Source of the DNA: SIG603 sp963621245
Lineage (GTDB): Bacteria; Bacillota; Clostridia; Oscillospirales; Acutalibacteraceae
Length of the DNA stretch: 64,000 bases
Direction: 5' to 3'
NCBI GenBank assembly: GCA_963621245.1
Contig: CAVFCW010000004.1
Coordinates: 121,715-185,714 of the forward strand
The notes under the pieces were generated by a model that saw only the letters and a list, made by a program, of their open reading frames with translations, was not told the origin of the DNA and made no database searches. Within the stretch, counting starts at the first letter, position 1. Every line of letters begins with the position of its first letter. Shown here one piece after another: positions 42,406-51,469 of this stretch. A program made the translations under genes and the position numbers.

Positions 42406-43314
42406 ATGGATATTGCGCTGATAATACTGAAGCAGATTATAGTCATGTTCCTTATTATGGGAATGGGTTTTGTGCTTTTCAAAAAGGGACTTATAACAAA
42501 GGATGGCTCAAAGACGCTTGCTAATCTGCTCATCTATATAATTTTGCCGTGCGTTATAATCAACGGCTTTATCACGGAAAGAACGGCTGACAAAATAAAA
42601 GAACTGGGAATAAGCGCTCTTATGGCGCTTGCTTTTTTGATTGTGGCTTGCGTAATTTCGAGGCTTGTTTTCAAAAAATATCCCATAGATAATTTTTCAT
42701 CGGCTTTTTCAAATCCGGGATTTTTCGGAATACCGCTCATCATTGCGGCGTATTCAAGCGAGGCGGTTTTCTTTATCACCGCATTCATTGCTTTCTTGAA
42801 CGTTTTTCAGTGGACTTACGGTGCGGCGATACTAAAGGAAGAGAAAATCAAAGTTAATTTCAAGACGATTTTCACGTCTCCCTTTATTATCGGACTTATG
42901 ATAGGTTTGGTTATTTTCTTCACGGGCGTGCCAGTTCCGGTGGTTGTGAAAAGCACAATCACAGCCGCAACAAACGCAAACACATTTGTCGCTATGCTCG
43001 TTTTGGGGACATACCTCGCACAAGCCGATATGAAAGAAGTTTTTCTTTCACCAAGGTTGTATCTTGTAAGCTTTTTGAGACTTGTTTTGATTCCCGCCGT
43101 TTGTATGCTTTCGATTTTTATCGTGCCGAACTCTTACAGAGAACTTTTCACATGCGTTATGATTGCGTGCGCTTGTCCCGTGGGCTCAAACGTTGCTGTC
43201 TACGCTCAGCTTTACAATAAGGATTACACCTATGCCGTATCGGCGGTCACTCTCTCGACAATATTCTCTGTTGTCACGATTCCGCTCATGCTAATGGTGG
43301 TAAGCTTGCTCTAA
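42406..43314 (+). CDS. AEC family transporter
   Basis: A 302-residue membrane protein of the auxin efflux carrier family, whose bacterial members export or import malate, malonate and other small organic acids. About ten helices are apparent in two halves. Typical blocks are ANLLIYIILPCVIINGF (near residue 42), FSNPGFFGIPLI (near 104) and CACPVGSNVAVYAQLY near the end. It starts at ATG 42406, 39 bases after the previous gene, and is 37 bases before dnaE. Confidence 0.9.
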   Translation: MDIALIILKQIIVMFLIMGMGFVLFKKGLITKDGSKTLANLLIYIILPCVIINGFITERTADKIKELGISALMALAFLIVACVISRLVFKKYPIDNFSSAFSNPGFFGIPLIIAAYSSEAVFFITAFIAFLNVFQWTYGAAILKEEKIKVNFKTIFTSPFIIGLMIGLVIFFTGVPVPVVVKSTITAATNANTFVAMLVLGTYLAQADMKEVFLSPRLYLVSFLRLVLIPAVCMLSIFIVPNSYRELFTCVMIACACPVGSNVAVYAQLYNKDYTYAVSAVTLSTIFSVVTIPLMLMVVSLL

Positions 43315-43351
43315 ACAAAAAAACTGTTTTGCTTTTGAAAGGAGATTTTAT

Positions 43352-46300
43352 ATGTCTGACGGATTTGTTCATCTTCATGTTCACACGGAATATTCTCTCC
43401 TTGACGGAGCGTGCCGAATCGAGAATCTTCTCGACAAAGCCAAGAAAATGGGAATGAAATCTGTTGCAATAACCGATCACGGCGTCATGTGGGGCGCCGT
43501 GAACTTTTATAAGGCGGCAAAAGAGAGAGGAATAAAGCCGATTATCGGCTGTGAGGTCTACGTCGCCGCGAGAACAAGATTTGACCGTATTCATGCGCTT
43601 GACGGAACATCGAGACATCTTGTTTTGTTGTGCAAAAACGAAACGGGATACAAAAATCTTATTGCAATGGTGTCAAAATCTTTCACCGAAGGATTCTACA
43701 ACAATCCGAGAGTCGATATGGAGCTTCTGAAAGAACACCACGAGGGACTTATCGCACTTTCGGCGTGCCTTGCGGGCGAGATTCCGCGTGCCCTTTCGGC
43801 AAATGATTACGAAACCGCCAAAGCGGCGGCTCTTCGCTACAATGATATTTTCGGCGAGGATAATTTTTACCTCGAGCTTCAAGACCACGGCTTGAGCGAA
43901 CAGAAATATATCAATCCGCAATTAATAAGACTTTCCCGTGAAACGGGCATTCCCTTGGTGCTCACAAACGATTGCCACTATGTCGAGCGTGAAGACGAGA
44001 TGATGCACAAGGTGCTCTTGTGCATTCAGACGAGAAGAACGCTCGAGGACGAGGATATTCTCGATTTTGGCTCAAAGGAATTTTATCTTAAGTCGGAAGA
44101 GGAAATGAGGGCTCTTTTTCCCAATTTGCCTGAGGCAGCGGACAACACCGTGAAAATTGCCGAAAGGTGCAATTTCGACTTTGAGTTCGGAAAAACAAAA
44201 CTTCCCGCATTCACTACGCCTGACGGCTCCGACAACAAAGAGTACTTTGTGAGAATGTGCCGAGAGGGACTGAGAAAGCACTACGGCGAAAATCCCTCGA
44301 AAGCCGTAACGGACAGACTTGATTACGAGATAGATATGATAGACAAGATGGGGTATGTCAACTATTATCTCATCGTGCACGATTTCATCCGCTACGCAAA
44401 GAGCGTCTCTATCCCTGTCGGCCCCGGAAGAGGTTCGGGAGTGGGAAGCCTTGCGGCGTACTGCATAGGGATAACGGCAGTCGATCCGCTCAAATACGGA
44501 CTCATTTTCGAGAGATTTTTGAATCCCGAAAGAGTAAGTATGCCCGATTTTGACATAGATTTTGCCGATGATCGCCGTCAGGAGATTATCGATTATGTCG
44601 TGAGAAAATACGGCGCCGATCATGTGGCTCAGATTGTCACGTTCGGCACCATGGCGGCAAGGCTTGCCGTGCGTGACGTCGGAAGAGCCATGGCTTACCC
44701 GTATAATCTTTGCGACAGCATAGCAAAAATGATTCCCGCCGAAAACGGAATGACGATCGAAAAAGCTATGACTTCCGGTGAGCTTAAGCAGAGATACGAG
44801 AGTGATTCCTCCGTGAGAGCCATAATAGATATGGCTAAAAAGGTGGAGGGAATGCCGAGGCACACGTCAACCCATGCGGCCGGAGTTGTAATAACGGACA
44901 AGCCTGTCATGGAGTATGTTCCGCTTGCTAAAAATGACGAGTCCGTCGTAACTCAGTACACAATGACGGGCATTGAGGAGCTTGGCCTTCTCAAAATGGA
45001 CTTCTTGGGCCTGAGAAACCTCACGGTTATCGACAACGCCGTAAAGCTCATTCGCAAAAAGGAAGAAAATTTCGACATGGAGAAAATCCCCGAGAATGCT
45101 CCCGAGGTTTTCGATATGCTTTGTGCCGGAAAAACAGGCGGCGTTTTTCAGTTTGAATCAGCCGGAATGAGAAGAACCGTCATGCGTGCAAATCCGAGGA
45201 GCATAGAGGATCTCATAGCAATTATCTCGCTTTATCGTCCAGGCCCCATGCAGTTCATAGATATGTATATCGAGAACAGGCACGATCCGAGCAAAATCCG
45301 TTATCGCCACCCGAGACTTGAGAAAATACTCTCCGTAACCTACGGCTGTATCATCTATCAGGAACAGGTTATGACGATATTCAGAGAGCTTGCGGGCTAT
45401 TCACTCGGAAGAGCTGACGTTGTGCGCCGTGCCATGTCGAAGAAAAAGGCTTCCGTTCTCGAAAAAGAAAAGGACGTTTTCATCAACGGACTTTCAGACG
45501 AAAACGGAAACGTGATAATCGAGGGATGCGTGCGCCGAGGCGTGGACAAAGCAACCGCTGAAACGATTTTTGCCGAGATAGAAAGTTTCGCTTCGTACGC
45601 TTTCAATAAATCTCATGCGGCGGCATATGCCACTTTGGCTTATCAAACAGCATATCTCAGAAGATTTTACCCACAGGAATATTTTGCTTCGCTTATGTCA
45701 AGCGTTCTCGGAAACACCGCCAAGCTTCGTGAATACACGGACGAGTGCCACGCCCTCGGAATAAAGATACTCCCCGTGCACGTCAATTATTCGGACGCAG
45801 GCTTCACACCGTCCGAAAACAACATAAGATACGGCCTTTTGGCTGTTAAAAATCTCGGCAGAGGAGTTATCTCGAGACTGCAAAGCGAGCGTGAAATAGG
45901 CGGTAAATTCAAAACTTTCAGCGAATTTTGCAGAAGAATGAGCGGAAAGGACATGAACCGCCGTGCGACCGAGAGCCTCATAAAGGCTGGTGCACTCGAT
46001 CACCTCGGCTCAAACCGCCGAGAAATGATGATGGCTCTGCCTATGATATACGATTCTCTCGAGTCCGACAGAAGAAACAACATAGACGGTCAGCTGGGAT
46101 TGTTCGGCACACAGGACTTTGAGGACGAGATGAGAATTTCTCACAAGGAGGAATATTCCGAAAAAGAACTTCTCGCCATGGAGCGTGAGGTCACGGGAAT
46201 GTACATAAGCGGTCATCCCGCCGAGAAATTCAAAGCCGCATACGATTCGGGCTACGCCGCAAGAATCGACAGAATTATATCTTCCGCAAACGGAGAAAGC

Positions 46301-46915
46301 AGATATTACCGAGACGATCAGCGGGTAAAAATAATCGGACTTGTTCAGGCGGTAAAGCAGAAAATAACCAAATCGAAATCTACCATGGCTTTTGTTACGG
46401 TCGAGGATGTGTACGCAAGCATAGAAGTCCTTGTGTTCGCAAATCTCTATCAGAACCTAAAAGGTGTGCTTCGTGAGGGCGACACGGTTGAAATCTCCGG
46501 CAGAATAAGTTTTACAGACGAACAGGAACCGAAAATAGTTGCCGAGAGCGTTAAAATGCTATCTTCGATGGCGGATATTAATTTGAACCAAACAAATGCC
46601 GCTCAGAGAAATCAAGGCGGATTTTCGGGCGAAAACAGACAGAATAATCCTCAAAACGAGACTCAAAACAGGGCACACAAGGCGGTCTCTAACCCGGGAC
46701 TTTACATCAGAGTGAGAAACAACGAGTGCCGTGAGTACGAAAAAGCGCTTCAGTACATAGATATATTCGACGGCAGAGACAATGTTTACATCTATTTTAC
46801 CGACAACAAAAAGCTTGTCCGTGCGCCTGCAAGGTACCGTGTGGACGTCAACGATGTTTTGATAAGGGAGCTCAAAAAACTTCTCGGTGACAACAACGTG
46901 GCAATGAAGAAATAA
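43352..46915 (+). CDS. dnaE: DNA polymerase III subunit alpha (DnaE)
   Basis: A 1187-residue C-family DNA polymerase. The N-terminal PHP domain keeps its metal residues (HLHVHTEYSLLDG, ITDHG, GCEVYV). The palm contains GPGRGSGVGSLAAYCIGI (near 368) and the catalytic aspartates in MPDFDIDFADDRR (near 402), followed by fingers, a helix-hairpin-helix region and an OB fold (GLVQAVKQKITKSKSTMAF, near 994). An Asn/Gln-rich linker and a further domain of about 90 residues (GLYIRVRNNECREYEKALQ onward) form the tail. AAAGGAGA precedes ATG. Firmicutes usually also have PolC, outside this window. Confidence 0.97.
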   Translation: MSDGFVHLHVHTEYSLLDGACRIENLLDKAKKMGMKSVAITDHGVMWGAVNFYKAAKERGIKPIIGCEVYVAARTRFDRIHALDGTSRHLVLLCKNETGYKNLIAMVSKSFTEGFYNNPRVDMELLKEHHEGLIALSACLAGEIPRALSANDYETAKAAALRYNDIFGEDNFYLELQDHGLSEQKYINPQLIRLSRETGIPLVLTNDCHYVEREDEMMHKVLLCIQTRRTLEDEDILDFGSKEFYLKSEEEMRALFPNLPEAADNTVKIAERCNFDFEFGKTKLPAFTTPDGSDNKEYFVRMCREGLRKHYGENPSKAVTDRLDYEIDMIDKMGYVNYYLIVHDFIRYAKSVSIPVGPGRGSGVGSLAAYCIGITAVDPLKYGLIFERFLNPERVSMPDFDIDFADDRRQEIIDYVVRKYGADHVAQIVTFGTMAARLAVRDVGRAMAYPYNLCDSIAKMIPAENGMTIEKAMTSGELKQRYESDSSVRAIIDMAKKVEGMPRHTSTHAAGVVITDKPVMEYVPLAKNDESVVTQYTMTGIEELGLLKMDFLGLRNLTVIDNAVKLIRKKEENFDMEKIPENAPEVFDMLCAGKTGGVFQFESAGMRRTVMRANPRSIEDLIAIISLYRPGPMQFIDMYIENRHDPSKIRYRHPRLEKILSVTYGCIIYQEQVMTIFRELAGYSLGRADVVRRAMSKKKASVLEKEKDVFINGLSDENGNVIIEGCVRRGVDKATAETIFAEIESFASYAFNKSHAAAYATLAYQTAYLRRFYPQEYFASLMSSVLGNTAKLREYTDECHALGIKILPVHVNYSDAGFTPSENNIRYGLLAVKNLGRGVISRLQSEREIGGKFKTFSEFCRRMSGKDMNRRATESLIKAGALDHLGSNRREMMMALPMIYDSLESDRRNNIDGQLGLFGTQDFEDEMRISHKEEYSEKELLAMEREVTGMYISGHPAEKFKAAYDSGYAARIDRIISSANGESRYYRDDQRVKIIGLVQAVKQKITKSKSTMAFVTVEDVYASIEVLVFANLYQNLKGVLREGDTVEISGRISFTDEQEPKIVAESVKMLSSMADINLNQTNAAQRNQGGFSGENRQNNPQNETQNRAHKAVSNPGLYIRVRNNECREYEKALQYIDIFDGRDNVYIYFTDNKKLVRAPARYRVDVNDVLIRELKKLLGDNNVAMKK

Positions 46916-47004
46916 GCATTATTTTTTCTTATAGAGCAAATTAATCGAAATTTTTTAAAAAAATTGTTTAATTTGTCGGTTTTGAGTTGCTTTTGCATTT
47001 TGTC

Positions 47005-47033
47005 TTGAAATTGTATTCAATTTTGAATATAAT
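47005..47033 (+). promoter_or_regulatory. Promoter of pfkA
   Basis: TTGAAA, 17 bases, TATAAT; gives a leader of about 140 bases. Confidence 0.8.
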
Positions 47034-47071
47034 AAAGGTGCAGATTTTAGGTGCGTACAATTTCGTTTTGT

Positions 47072-47134
47072 TCCGCTTAAAATATGCGGGAGTATTGACT
47101 CCTGAAAAGAAGTTGTGACAGCCGTTTGCGGCTG
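47072..47134 (+). promoter_or_regulatory. pfkA leader with overlapping hairpins
   Basis: TTCCGC can pair with GCGGGA, and the overlapping GGGAGT can instead pair with ACTCCT at 47098-47103; the two are mutually exclusive. A separate hairpin CAGCCG/CGGCTG lies at 47119-47134. None has a T run. Confidence 0.3.
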
Positions 47135-47178
47135 AGGTTTAACGATGTTTTATTAATTTTATTCTGGGAGGAATAATA

Positions 47179-48153
47179 ATGTGTGCTAAAAGAATAGCAG
47201 TTCTCACAAGTGGCGGAGATGCTCCGGGCATGAATGCAGCGGTTCGTGCGGTTACAAGAACAGCTATAAACGAAGGATATGAGGTTTTAGGCGTTGTTAG
47301 AGGCTACAACGGTCTTCTTCACGACGATCTTATTCCGCTTACACTCAGAAGTGTTTCCGATAAGATTCAGCTCGGCGGAACATTCCTTTTCTCGGCAAGA
47401 AGCCCCGAGTTTGCCGCTCCTGACGGATCGGGATTTAAAAAGGCTGCCGAAACATGCAGAAAGCATGACATAGTAGGTCTTGTTGTTATCGGCGGTGACG
47501 GTTCTTTCCGCGGTGCAAGAGCACTTTGCAGAGAGGGAATTCCCACAATCGGTATCACAGGTACAATCGATAACGATATCACTTCTTCAGAGCAGACAAT
47601 CGGTTACGATACTGCTATGAACACAGCTATCGAGCTTATCGATAAGCTCAGAGATACAACAGAGTCTCATGACCGTTGCTCCGTTGTTGAGGTTATGGGC
47701 AGACACTGCGGCGATATCGCTCTTAACGTAGGTATTGCAGCCGGTGCTATCGTAACTTTGGTTCCCGAGGTTCCGTTCGATATGCAGACAGATGTTATCG
47801 ACAGAATCAAGGCAGCTCAGAAGACAGGCAAGAAGCACTTTATCGTTGTTGTTGCCGAGGGCGTAGGCCATACAGACGAGATCGCAAAGAAGATCGAGAA
47901 AGAAACAGGCATTGAGTCAAGAGCTACAATTCTCGGTCACGTTCAGCGTGGTGGTTCTCCGACAGTTCGAGACAGAGTTCTCGCTTCAAAGTGCGGATAC
48001 TATGCTGTTAAACTTCTCGATGAGGGCAAGAGCAACCGTGTTGTTGTTATCAAGGGCGACAGAGTTGTCGACTATGACATCACAGAGGCACTTGATATGC
48101 CAAGAGTGTTTGACAGAGATCTTTACGAGGCAGCAAAGGTTCTTTCCAACTGA
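47179..48153 (+). CDS. pfkA: ATP-dependent 6-phosphofructokinase
   Basis: Classical glycolytic PFK, 324 residues, close to the standard 320. N-terminal IAVLTSGGDAPGMNAAVRAV, the nucleotide and Mg site VVIGGDGSFRGARAL (near residue 100), and the catalytic GITGTIDNDITSSEQTIG (near 122) all have the ATP-type residues. VEVMGRHCGDIA and GHVQRGGSPTVRDR are also typical. GGGAGGAATAAT precedes ATG. It has its own promoter and terminator and contrasts with the variant PFK at 23916. Confidence 0.97.
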   Translation: MCAKRIAVLTSGGDAPGMNAAVRAVTRTAINEGYEVLGVVRGYNGLLHDDLIPLTLRSVSDKIQLGGTFLFSARSPEFAAPDGSGFKKAAETCRKHDIVGLVVIGGDGSFRGARALCREGIPTIGITGTIDNDITSSEQTIGYDTAMNTAIELIDKLRDTTESHDRCSVVEVMGRHCGDIALNVGIAAGAIVTLVPEVPFDMQTDVIDRIKAAQKTGKKHFIVVVAEGVGHTDEIAKKIEKETGIESRATILGHVQRGGSPTVRDRVLASKCGYYAVKLLDEGKSNRVVVIKGDRVVDYDITEALDMPRVFDRDLYEAAKVLSN

Positions 48154-48165
48154 TTCGATTTTTCA

Positions 48166-48198
48166 TCGGACGGCGGCTTGAGTCGGCGTCCGATTTTC
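48166..48198 (+). terminator. Intrinsic terminator after pfkA
   Basis: TCGGACG/CGTCCGA stem with a G+C-rich loop, then TTTTCTG. Confidence 0.75.
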
Positions 48199-48237
48199 TG
48201 CCGTTTGATTAGTTTTTGCTAACTGAGAAAATTTTCC

Positions 48238-48266
48238 TTGACAATAAGCCTCCTCTTTAGTATAAT
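48238..48266 (+). promoter_or_regulatory. Promoter of rpsU
   Basis: Perfect consensus TTGACA, 17 bases, TATAAT. Confidence 0.92.
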
Positions 48267-48324
48267 ACTAACGTTATGAAATAACAAAATTACCCATGGC
48301 TATCGCCGGATGGGAGGGATATAA

Positions 48325-48501
48325 ATGGCAGAGATCAGATTAAAAGAGAATGAGACTCTTGACAGCGCTCTCAGACGCTTCAAGAAGCAGTGTGCTCGCG
48401 CTGGCGTTATCGCTGAGGTTCGTAAGAGAGAAGCTTACGAGAAGCCTTCTGTTAAGCGTAAGAAGAAGTCAGAAGCAGCTCGCAAGAGAAAGTATAAGTA
48501 A
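48325..48501 (+). CDS. rpsU: 30S ribosomal protein S21
   Basis: A 58-residue basic protein: MAEIRLKENETLDSALRRFK at the start, then KQCARAGVIAEVRKREAYEK and a Lys/Arg-rich tail ending RKRKYK. This is a complete S21, which binds near the anti-Shine-Dalgarno region of 16S rRNA. GGGAGGGAT precedes ATG. It has a consensus promoter and a strong terminator and appears monocistronic, as short ribosomal protein genes often are. Confidence 0.97.
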   Translation: MAEIRLKENETLDSALRRFKKQCARAGVIAEVRKREAYEKPSVKRKKKSEAARKRKYK

Positions 48502-48522
48502 TTGAAAAATACTTAAAGCATG

Positions 48523-48552
48523 AAAAGCGGGCTTTTTGCCCGCTTTTTTGTT
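48523..48552 (+). terminator. Intrinsic terminator after rpsU
   Basis: AAAAGCGGGC/GCCCGCTTTT stem with TTTTT loop and continuing T run. It can act in both directions. The next gene starts only 17 bases later. Confidence 0.92.
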
Positions 48553-48568
48553 TTTGCAAGAGGTAACC

Positions 48569-49075
48569 GTGAAAAAAAGTGGCATAAGACAGCCGACTGT
48601 GGCACGCGACAAAATAACCGATTTAACTCCCGGGTTCATTAAAAGCATGGGAATAAAGGCGGTTTTGCTGGATGTCGACAATACCATAACTTCATACATC
48701 TCGAAAGAACCGTTTCCCGGCAGCATCGAGCTTATAAGAAAACTCGAGAGCGAGGGAATAAGCGTATATATCGTTTCGAACAACAAGAGCAAGAAGAGAA
48801 TTAAGGCTGTTGCCGAAAAATTCGATCTTCCGTTTGTGAATGTGGCAATGAAGCCGCTTCCCGTGGGATTCATCCGCGCAAAAGCCAAACTTCGGGTCAA
48901 ATTCAGCGAATGTCTTGTCGTGGGAGATCAGATATATACCGATATTATAGGTGCTAATTTATGCGGAATGAAATCCGTGCTTTTAACTCCCATTGAGCCC
49001 GAAAGCGGCTGGAGCTTCAAACTAAGAAGAAAGCACGAGACAAAAATCCGTGAGGGATTAAAAAATTCGAATTGA
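48569..49075 (+). CDS. yqeG: YqeG family HAD IIIA-type phosphatase
   Basis: A 168-residue HAD-superfamily phosphatase. Motif I is LLDVDNTITSY (near residue 33), motif II IVSNNKSKKR, and the late block CLVVGDQIYTDIIGANLCGM carries the Asp-Asp metal site. It matches YqeG of Bacillus and the PgpP-like mitochondrial phosphatases; the bacterial substrate is not settled, with phosphatidylglycerol phosphate a possibility. The start is GTG 48569 with AGAGG upstream. It precedes an M24 peptidase by 19 bases. Confidence 0.9.
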   Translation: MKKSGIRQPTVARDKITDLTPGFIKSMGIKAVLLDVDNTITSYISKEPFPGSIELIRKLESEGISVYIVSNNKSKKRIKAVAEKFDLPFVNVAMKPLPVGFIRAKAKLRVKFSECLVVGDQIYTDIIGANLCGMKSVLLTPIEPESGWSFKLRRKHETKIREGLKNSN

Positions 49076-49094
49076 ATTTTGGGAGGAATACAAT

Positions 49095-50183
49095 ATGAAA
49101 AATCCTGTTGAAAGACTCAGAGAATTACTTTTAAAGAATCATCCTGAAAGAGCGGCTGTTGTTTACACTCCGCACAACAGAAGATATTTGACAGAGTTTC
49201 CGTCCTCGGACGGCGCACTTGTCATCACAGGTGACGAGGCAGTGCTTTACCAGGACTCAAGATATGTTGAAGCGGCAGAGGAGCAGGCTAAGAACTGCGA
49301 GGTTCGCCCGTTCACAAATCTTTATGAGAGCGTAAACGAGGTAATAAAGAAGTCGGGTGCAAAAGAGGTTCTTCTCGAAACACAGAAACTCACTTATGCC
49401 GTTGCCGCAAGATTTTCAAAGGAGTTCGATTCCTACGGTGTTAAAGCCGTGCTTGATTCCAAGCTTGACGATGCTTGCATCGCAATGCGTCAGGTTAAGT
49501 CTCCCGAGGAAATAAAGAAAATGCAGGACGCTCAGGCTATTACCGACGCTACCTTTAAGCACATTCTTGGCTACCTCAAAGAGGGCGTGACCGAGAGAGA
49601 AATAGCTCTTGAGATTGAGTTCCACATGAGAAAACTGGGTGCCGAGGGCAATGCGTTCGATCCCATTGTTGTTTTCGGTACAAATTCCTCAAGACCGCAC
49701 GGCGTTCCCGGCGACAAGAAGTTGGCTCCGGGCGACTTCGTAACAATGGATACGGGCGCTATGAAAGCGGGCTACAATTCCGATATGACAAGAACAGTCG
49801 CTTACGGCTACGCAACAGACGAGATGAAGGCTCTTTACAACAAAGTTCTTGAGGCTCATCTTGCTGTTATCGATGCACTCAAGCCGGGCATGCGCTGCTG
49901 CGACGTTGATAAAATCGCAAGAGACATTATTGACGCTGTTCCCGAGTACAAGGGATATTTCGGTCACGGCTTGGGCCACGGCGTAGGCTTTGAAATTCAC
50001 GAGTGGCCGAGATTTTCACGCCTTGACGAGACTTTAACCGCACCGGGAATGGTCATCACGGACGAGCCGGGCATTTACATCCCCGGAAAGTTCGGCGTAA
50101 GAATCGAAGATATGCTTCTCGTTACCGAGGACGGCTGCAAGACGCTCACGGGCTCACCCAAGGAGCTTATGATTATAGGCTAA
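49095..50183 (+). CDS. M24 family Xaa-Pro aminopeptidase/dipeptidase
   Basis: A 362-residue two-metal peptidase that removes residues before proline. An N-terminal creatinase-like domain (about residues 1-130) precedes the pita-bread catalytic domain. Metal ligands are the aspartates in MDTGAMKAGYNSDMTRTVAY, the histidine in GHGLGHGVGFEIHEWP, and the glutamates in TDEPGIYIPGKFGVRIEDM. GGGAGGAATAC precedes ATG. It is just upstream of efp, an order shared with Bacillus (yqhT-efp). Confidence 0.95.
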   Translation: MKNPVERLRELLLKNHPERAAVVYTPHNRRYLTEFPSSDGALVITGDEAVLYQDSRYVEAAEEQAKNCEVRPFTNLYESVNEVIKKSGAKEVLLETQKLTYAVAARFSKEFDSYGVKAVLDSKLDDACIAMRQVKSPEEIKKMQDAQAITDATFKHILGYLKEGVTEREIALEIEFHMRKLGAEGNAFDPIVVFGTNSSRPHGVPGDKKLAPGDFVTMDTGAMKAGYNSDMTRTVAYGYATDEMKALYNKVLEAHLAVIDALKPGMRCCDVDKIARDIIDAVPEYKGYFGHGLGHGVGFEIHEWPRFSRLDETLTAPGMVITDEPGIYIPGKFGVRIEDMLLVTEDGCKTLTGSPKELMIIG

Positions 50184-50191
50184 ATTCGCTC

Positions 50192-50220
50192 TTGCAATAT
50201 ACGGTAAAATACTGTAAAAT
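50192..50220 (+). promoter_or_regulatory. Probable promoter of efp
   Basis: TTGCAA, 17 bases, TAAAAT; it would allow efp to be expressed apart from the peptidase. Confidence 0.55.
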
Positions 50221-50272
50221 ATTAGAACAATACTATTATTTTGAAAATTAAAACTTTTGGAGGCAATATAAT

Positions 50273-50830
50273 ATGATTACAGCCAGTGATTTCAGAAACG
50301 GCAAGACTTTCGAGTATGAGGGTAAGCTCATGCAGGTCGTTGAGTTCCAGCATGTTAAGCCGGGCAAGGGCGCCGCTTTCGTTCGTACAAAGATGAAGAA
50401 CATCGTAACAGGTGCTGTTACAGAAACTTCTTTCAACCCGACAGCTAAGTTCCCCGAGGCTTTCATCGAGCGCAAGGACGTTGAGTATTCTTATGCTGAC
50501 GGTGATCTTTACTACTTCATGGATACAGAGACATACGAGATGGAGCCTATCTCCGCAGAGAACCTTCCCGAGAACTTCAAGTTCGTCAAGGAGAACGATC
50601 CCTGCACACTCCTCTCTTACAAGGGAAATGTTTTCTCCGTTCAGATTCCTAACTTCGTTGAGCTCGTTGTTACAGAGACAGAGCCGGGCGTAGCTGGAAA
50701 CACTGCAACAAACACAACAAAGCCTGCTACACTTGAGACAGGTGCAACCGTTAAGGTTCCGCTCTTCATCTCCGAGGGCGAGAAGATTCAGATCGACACA
50801 AGAACTGGCGAGTACATGGGAAGAGCTTAA
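50273..50830 (+). CDS. efp: Elongation factor P
   Basis: Relieves ribosome stalling at polyproline. The 185-residue protein has three beta domains. The tip loop HVKPGKGAAFVRTK places Lys32 at the site that carries the modification in Bacillus (aminopentanol) and E. coli (beta-lysyl). The C-terminal signature region ends IQIDTRTGEYMGRA. GGAGGCAATATAAT precedes ATG. No modification enzyme lies nearby. The gene is followed 52 bases later by the acidic zinc-ribbon gene. Confidence 0.97.
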   Translation: MITASDFRNGKTFEYEGKLMQVVEFQHVKPGKGAAFVRTKMKNIVTGAVTETSFNPTAKFPEAFIERKDVEYSYADGDLYYFMDTETYEMEPISAENLPENFKFVKENDPCTLLSYKGNVFSVQIPNFVELVVTETEPGVAGNTATNTTKPATLETGATVKVPLFISEGEKIQIDTRTGEYMGRA

Positions 50831-50882
50831 GCTATAAATTTGGCTTAAGGTTAGATATATTTTCTGAAAGGGGTATATCACT

Positions 50883-51365
50883 ATGAACAATACAGAAAAA
50901 GCAGCATACATCAAGGGACTTATCGAGGGTCTCGGAATTGATGAAAGCACAAAAGAAGGAAAGGTTCTCCTTAAAATAAGCGAGTTACTTTCCGATATTG
51001 CCAACGACTTGGACGACGTAGCCGATGTTCTCGGCGAGGTTGAGGGTCAGGTAGACGAAATTGACGAGGATCTCTCCGATCTCGAGGAGGAATTCTACTT
51101 CGCCGTTGATGACGACGATGAGTACGACGATTTCGAAGACGATGACGACGATCTCGAGGAATGGGAAGACGAGGACGAGTACTTTGAGGTTACTTGCCCC
51201 GAGTGCGGCGACAAAGTTGAGATTGGCGAGTCCATCTTGGAAGAGGGTTCTCTTGAGTGCCCCAACTGCGGTACAATCATGGAATTCAATCTGGATAACA
51301 TTCTGGATGAAGACGATGAAGAAGAGACTCAGGACGAGAGCGAAGAGGACAAGTCTGAAGAATAA
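50883..51365 (+). CDS. Acidic protein with zinc ribbon (CD1247-like N-terminal domain)
   Basis: A 160-residue very acidic protein. Residues 1-65 form a helical region resembling the CD1247 N-terminal domain of clostridia (KAAYIKGLIEGLGID). A run of Asp/Glu follows, then a zinc ribbon with CPECGDKVEIGE and CPNCGT (near residues 102-130), then an acidic tail. GAAAGGGG precedes ATG. It is the last gene before a terminator and probably shares the efp transcript. The function is unknown; the ribbon suggests nucleic-acid or protein contacts. Confidence 0.85.
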   Translation: MNNTEKAAYIKGLIEGLGIDESTKEGKVLLKISELLSDIANDLDDVADVLGEVEGQVDEIDEDLSDLEEEFYFAVDDDDEYDDFEDDDDDLEEWEDEDEYFEVTCPECGDKVEIGESILEEGSLECPNCGTIMEFNLDNILDEDDEEETQDESEEDKSEE

Positions 51366-51404
51366 TCCTACGGATTACATTACAGACTGTTTTGTAAAAA
51401 ATTA

Positions 51405-51435
51405 TCAGCCGTTCGTTTGAACGGCTGATTTTTGT
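51405..51435. terminator. Terminator between convergent genes
   Basis: TCAGCCGTTC/GAACGGCTGA perfect stem, short loop, TTTTTG on the plus side; A-rich before it, so it could also act for the minus-strand lipoprotein gene. Confidence 0.85.
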
Positions 51436-51469
51436 ATATTCAAAAGTGCATATTTGTATATTGGAAATT

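Noticed and set aside
44072..44863. 263-residue open frame on the minus strand
   Set aside because: Antisense to the palm region of dnaE; a shadow.
46916..47004. Possible terminator after dnaE (AATTTTTTAAAAAAATT)
   Set aside because: The palindrome is A+T-only and would not form a stable stem; no convincing terminator was found there.
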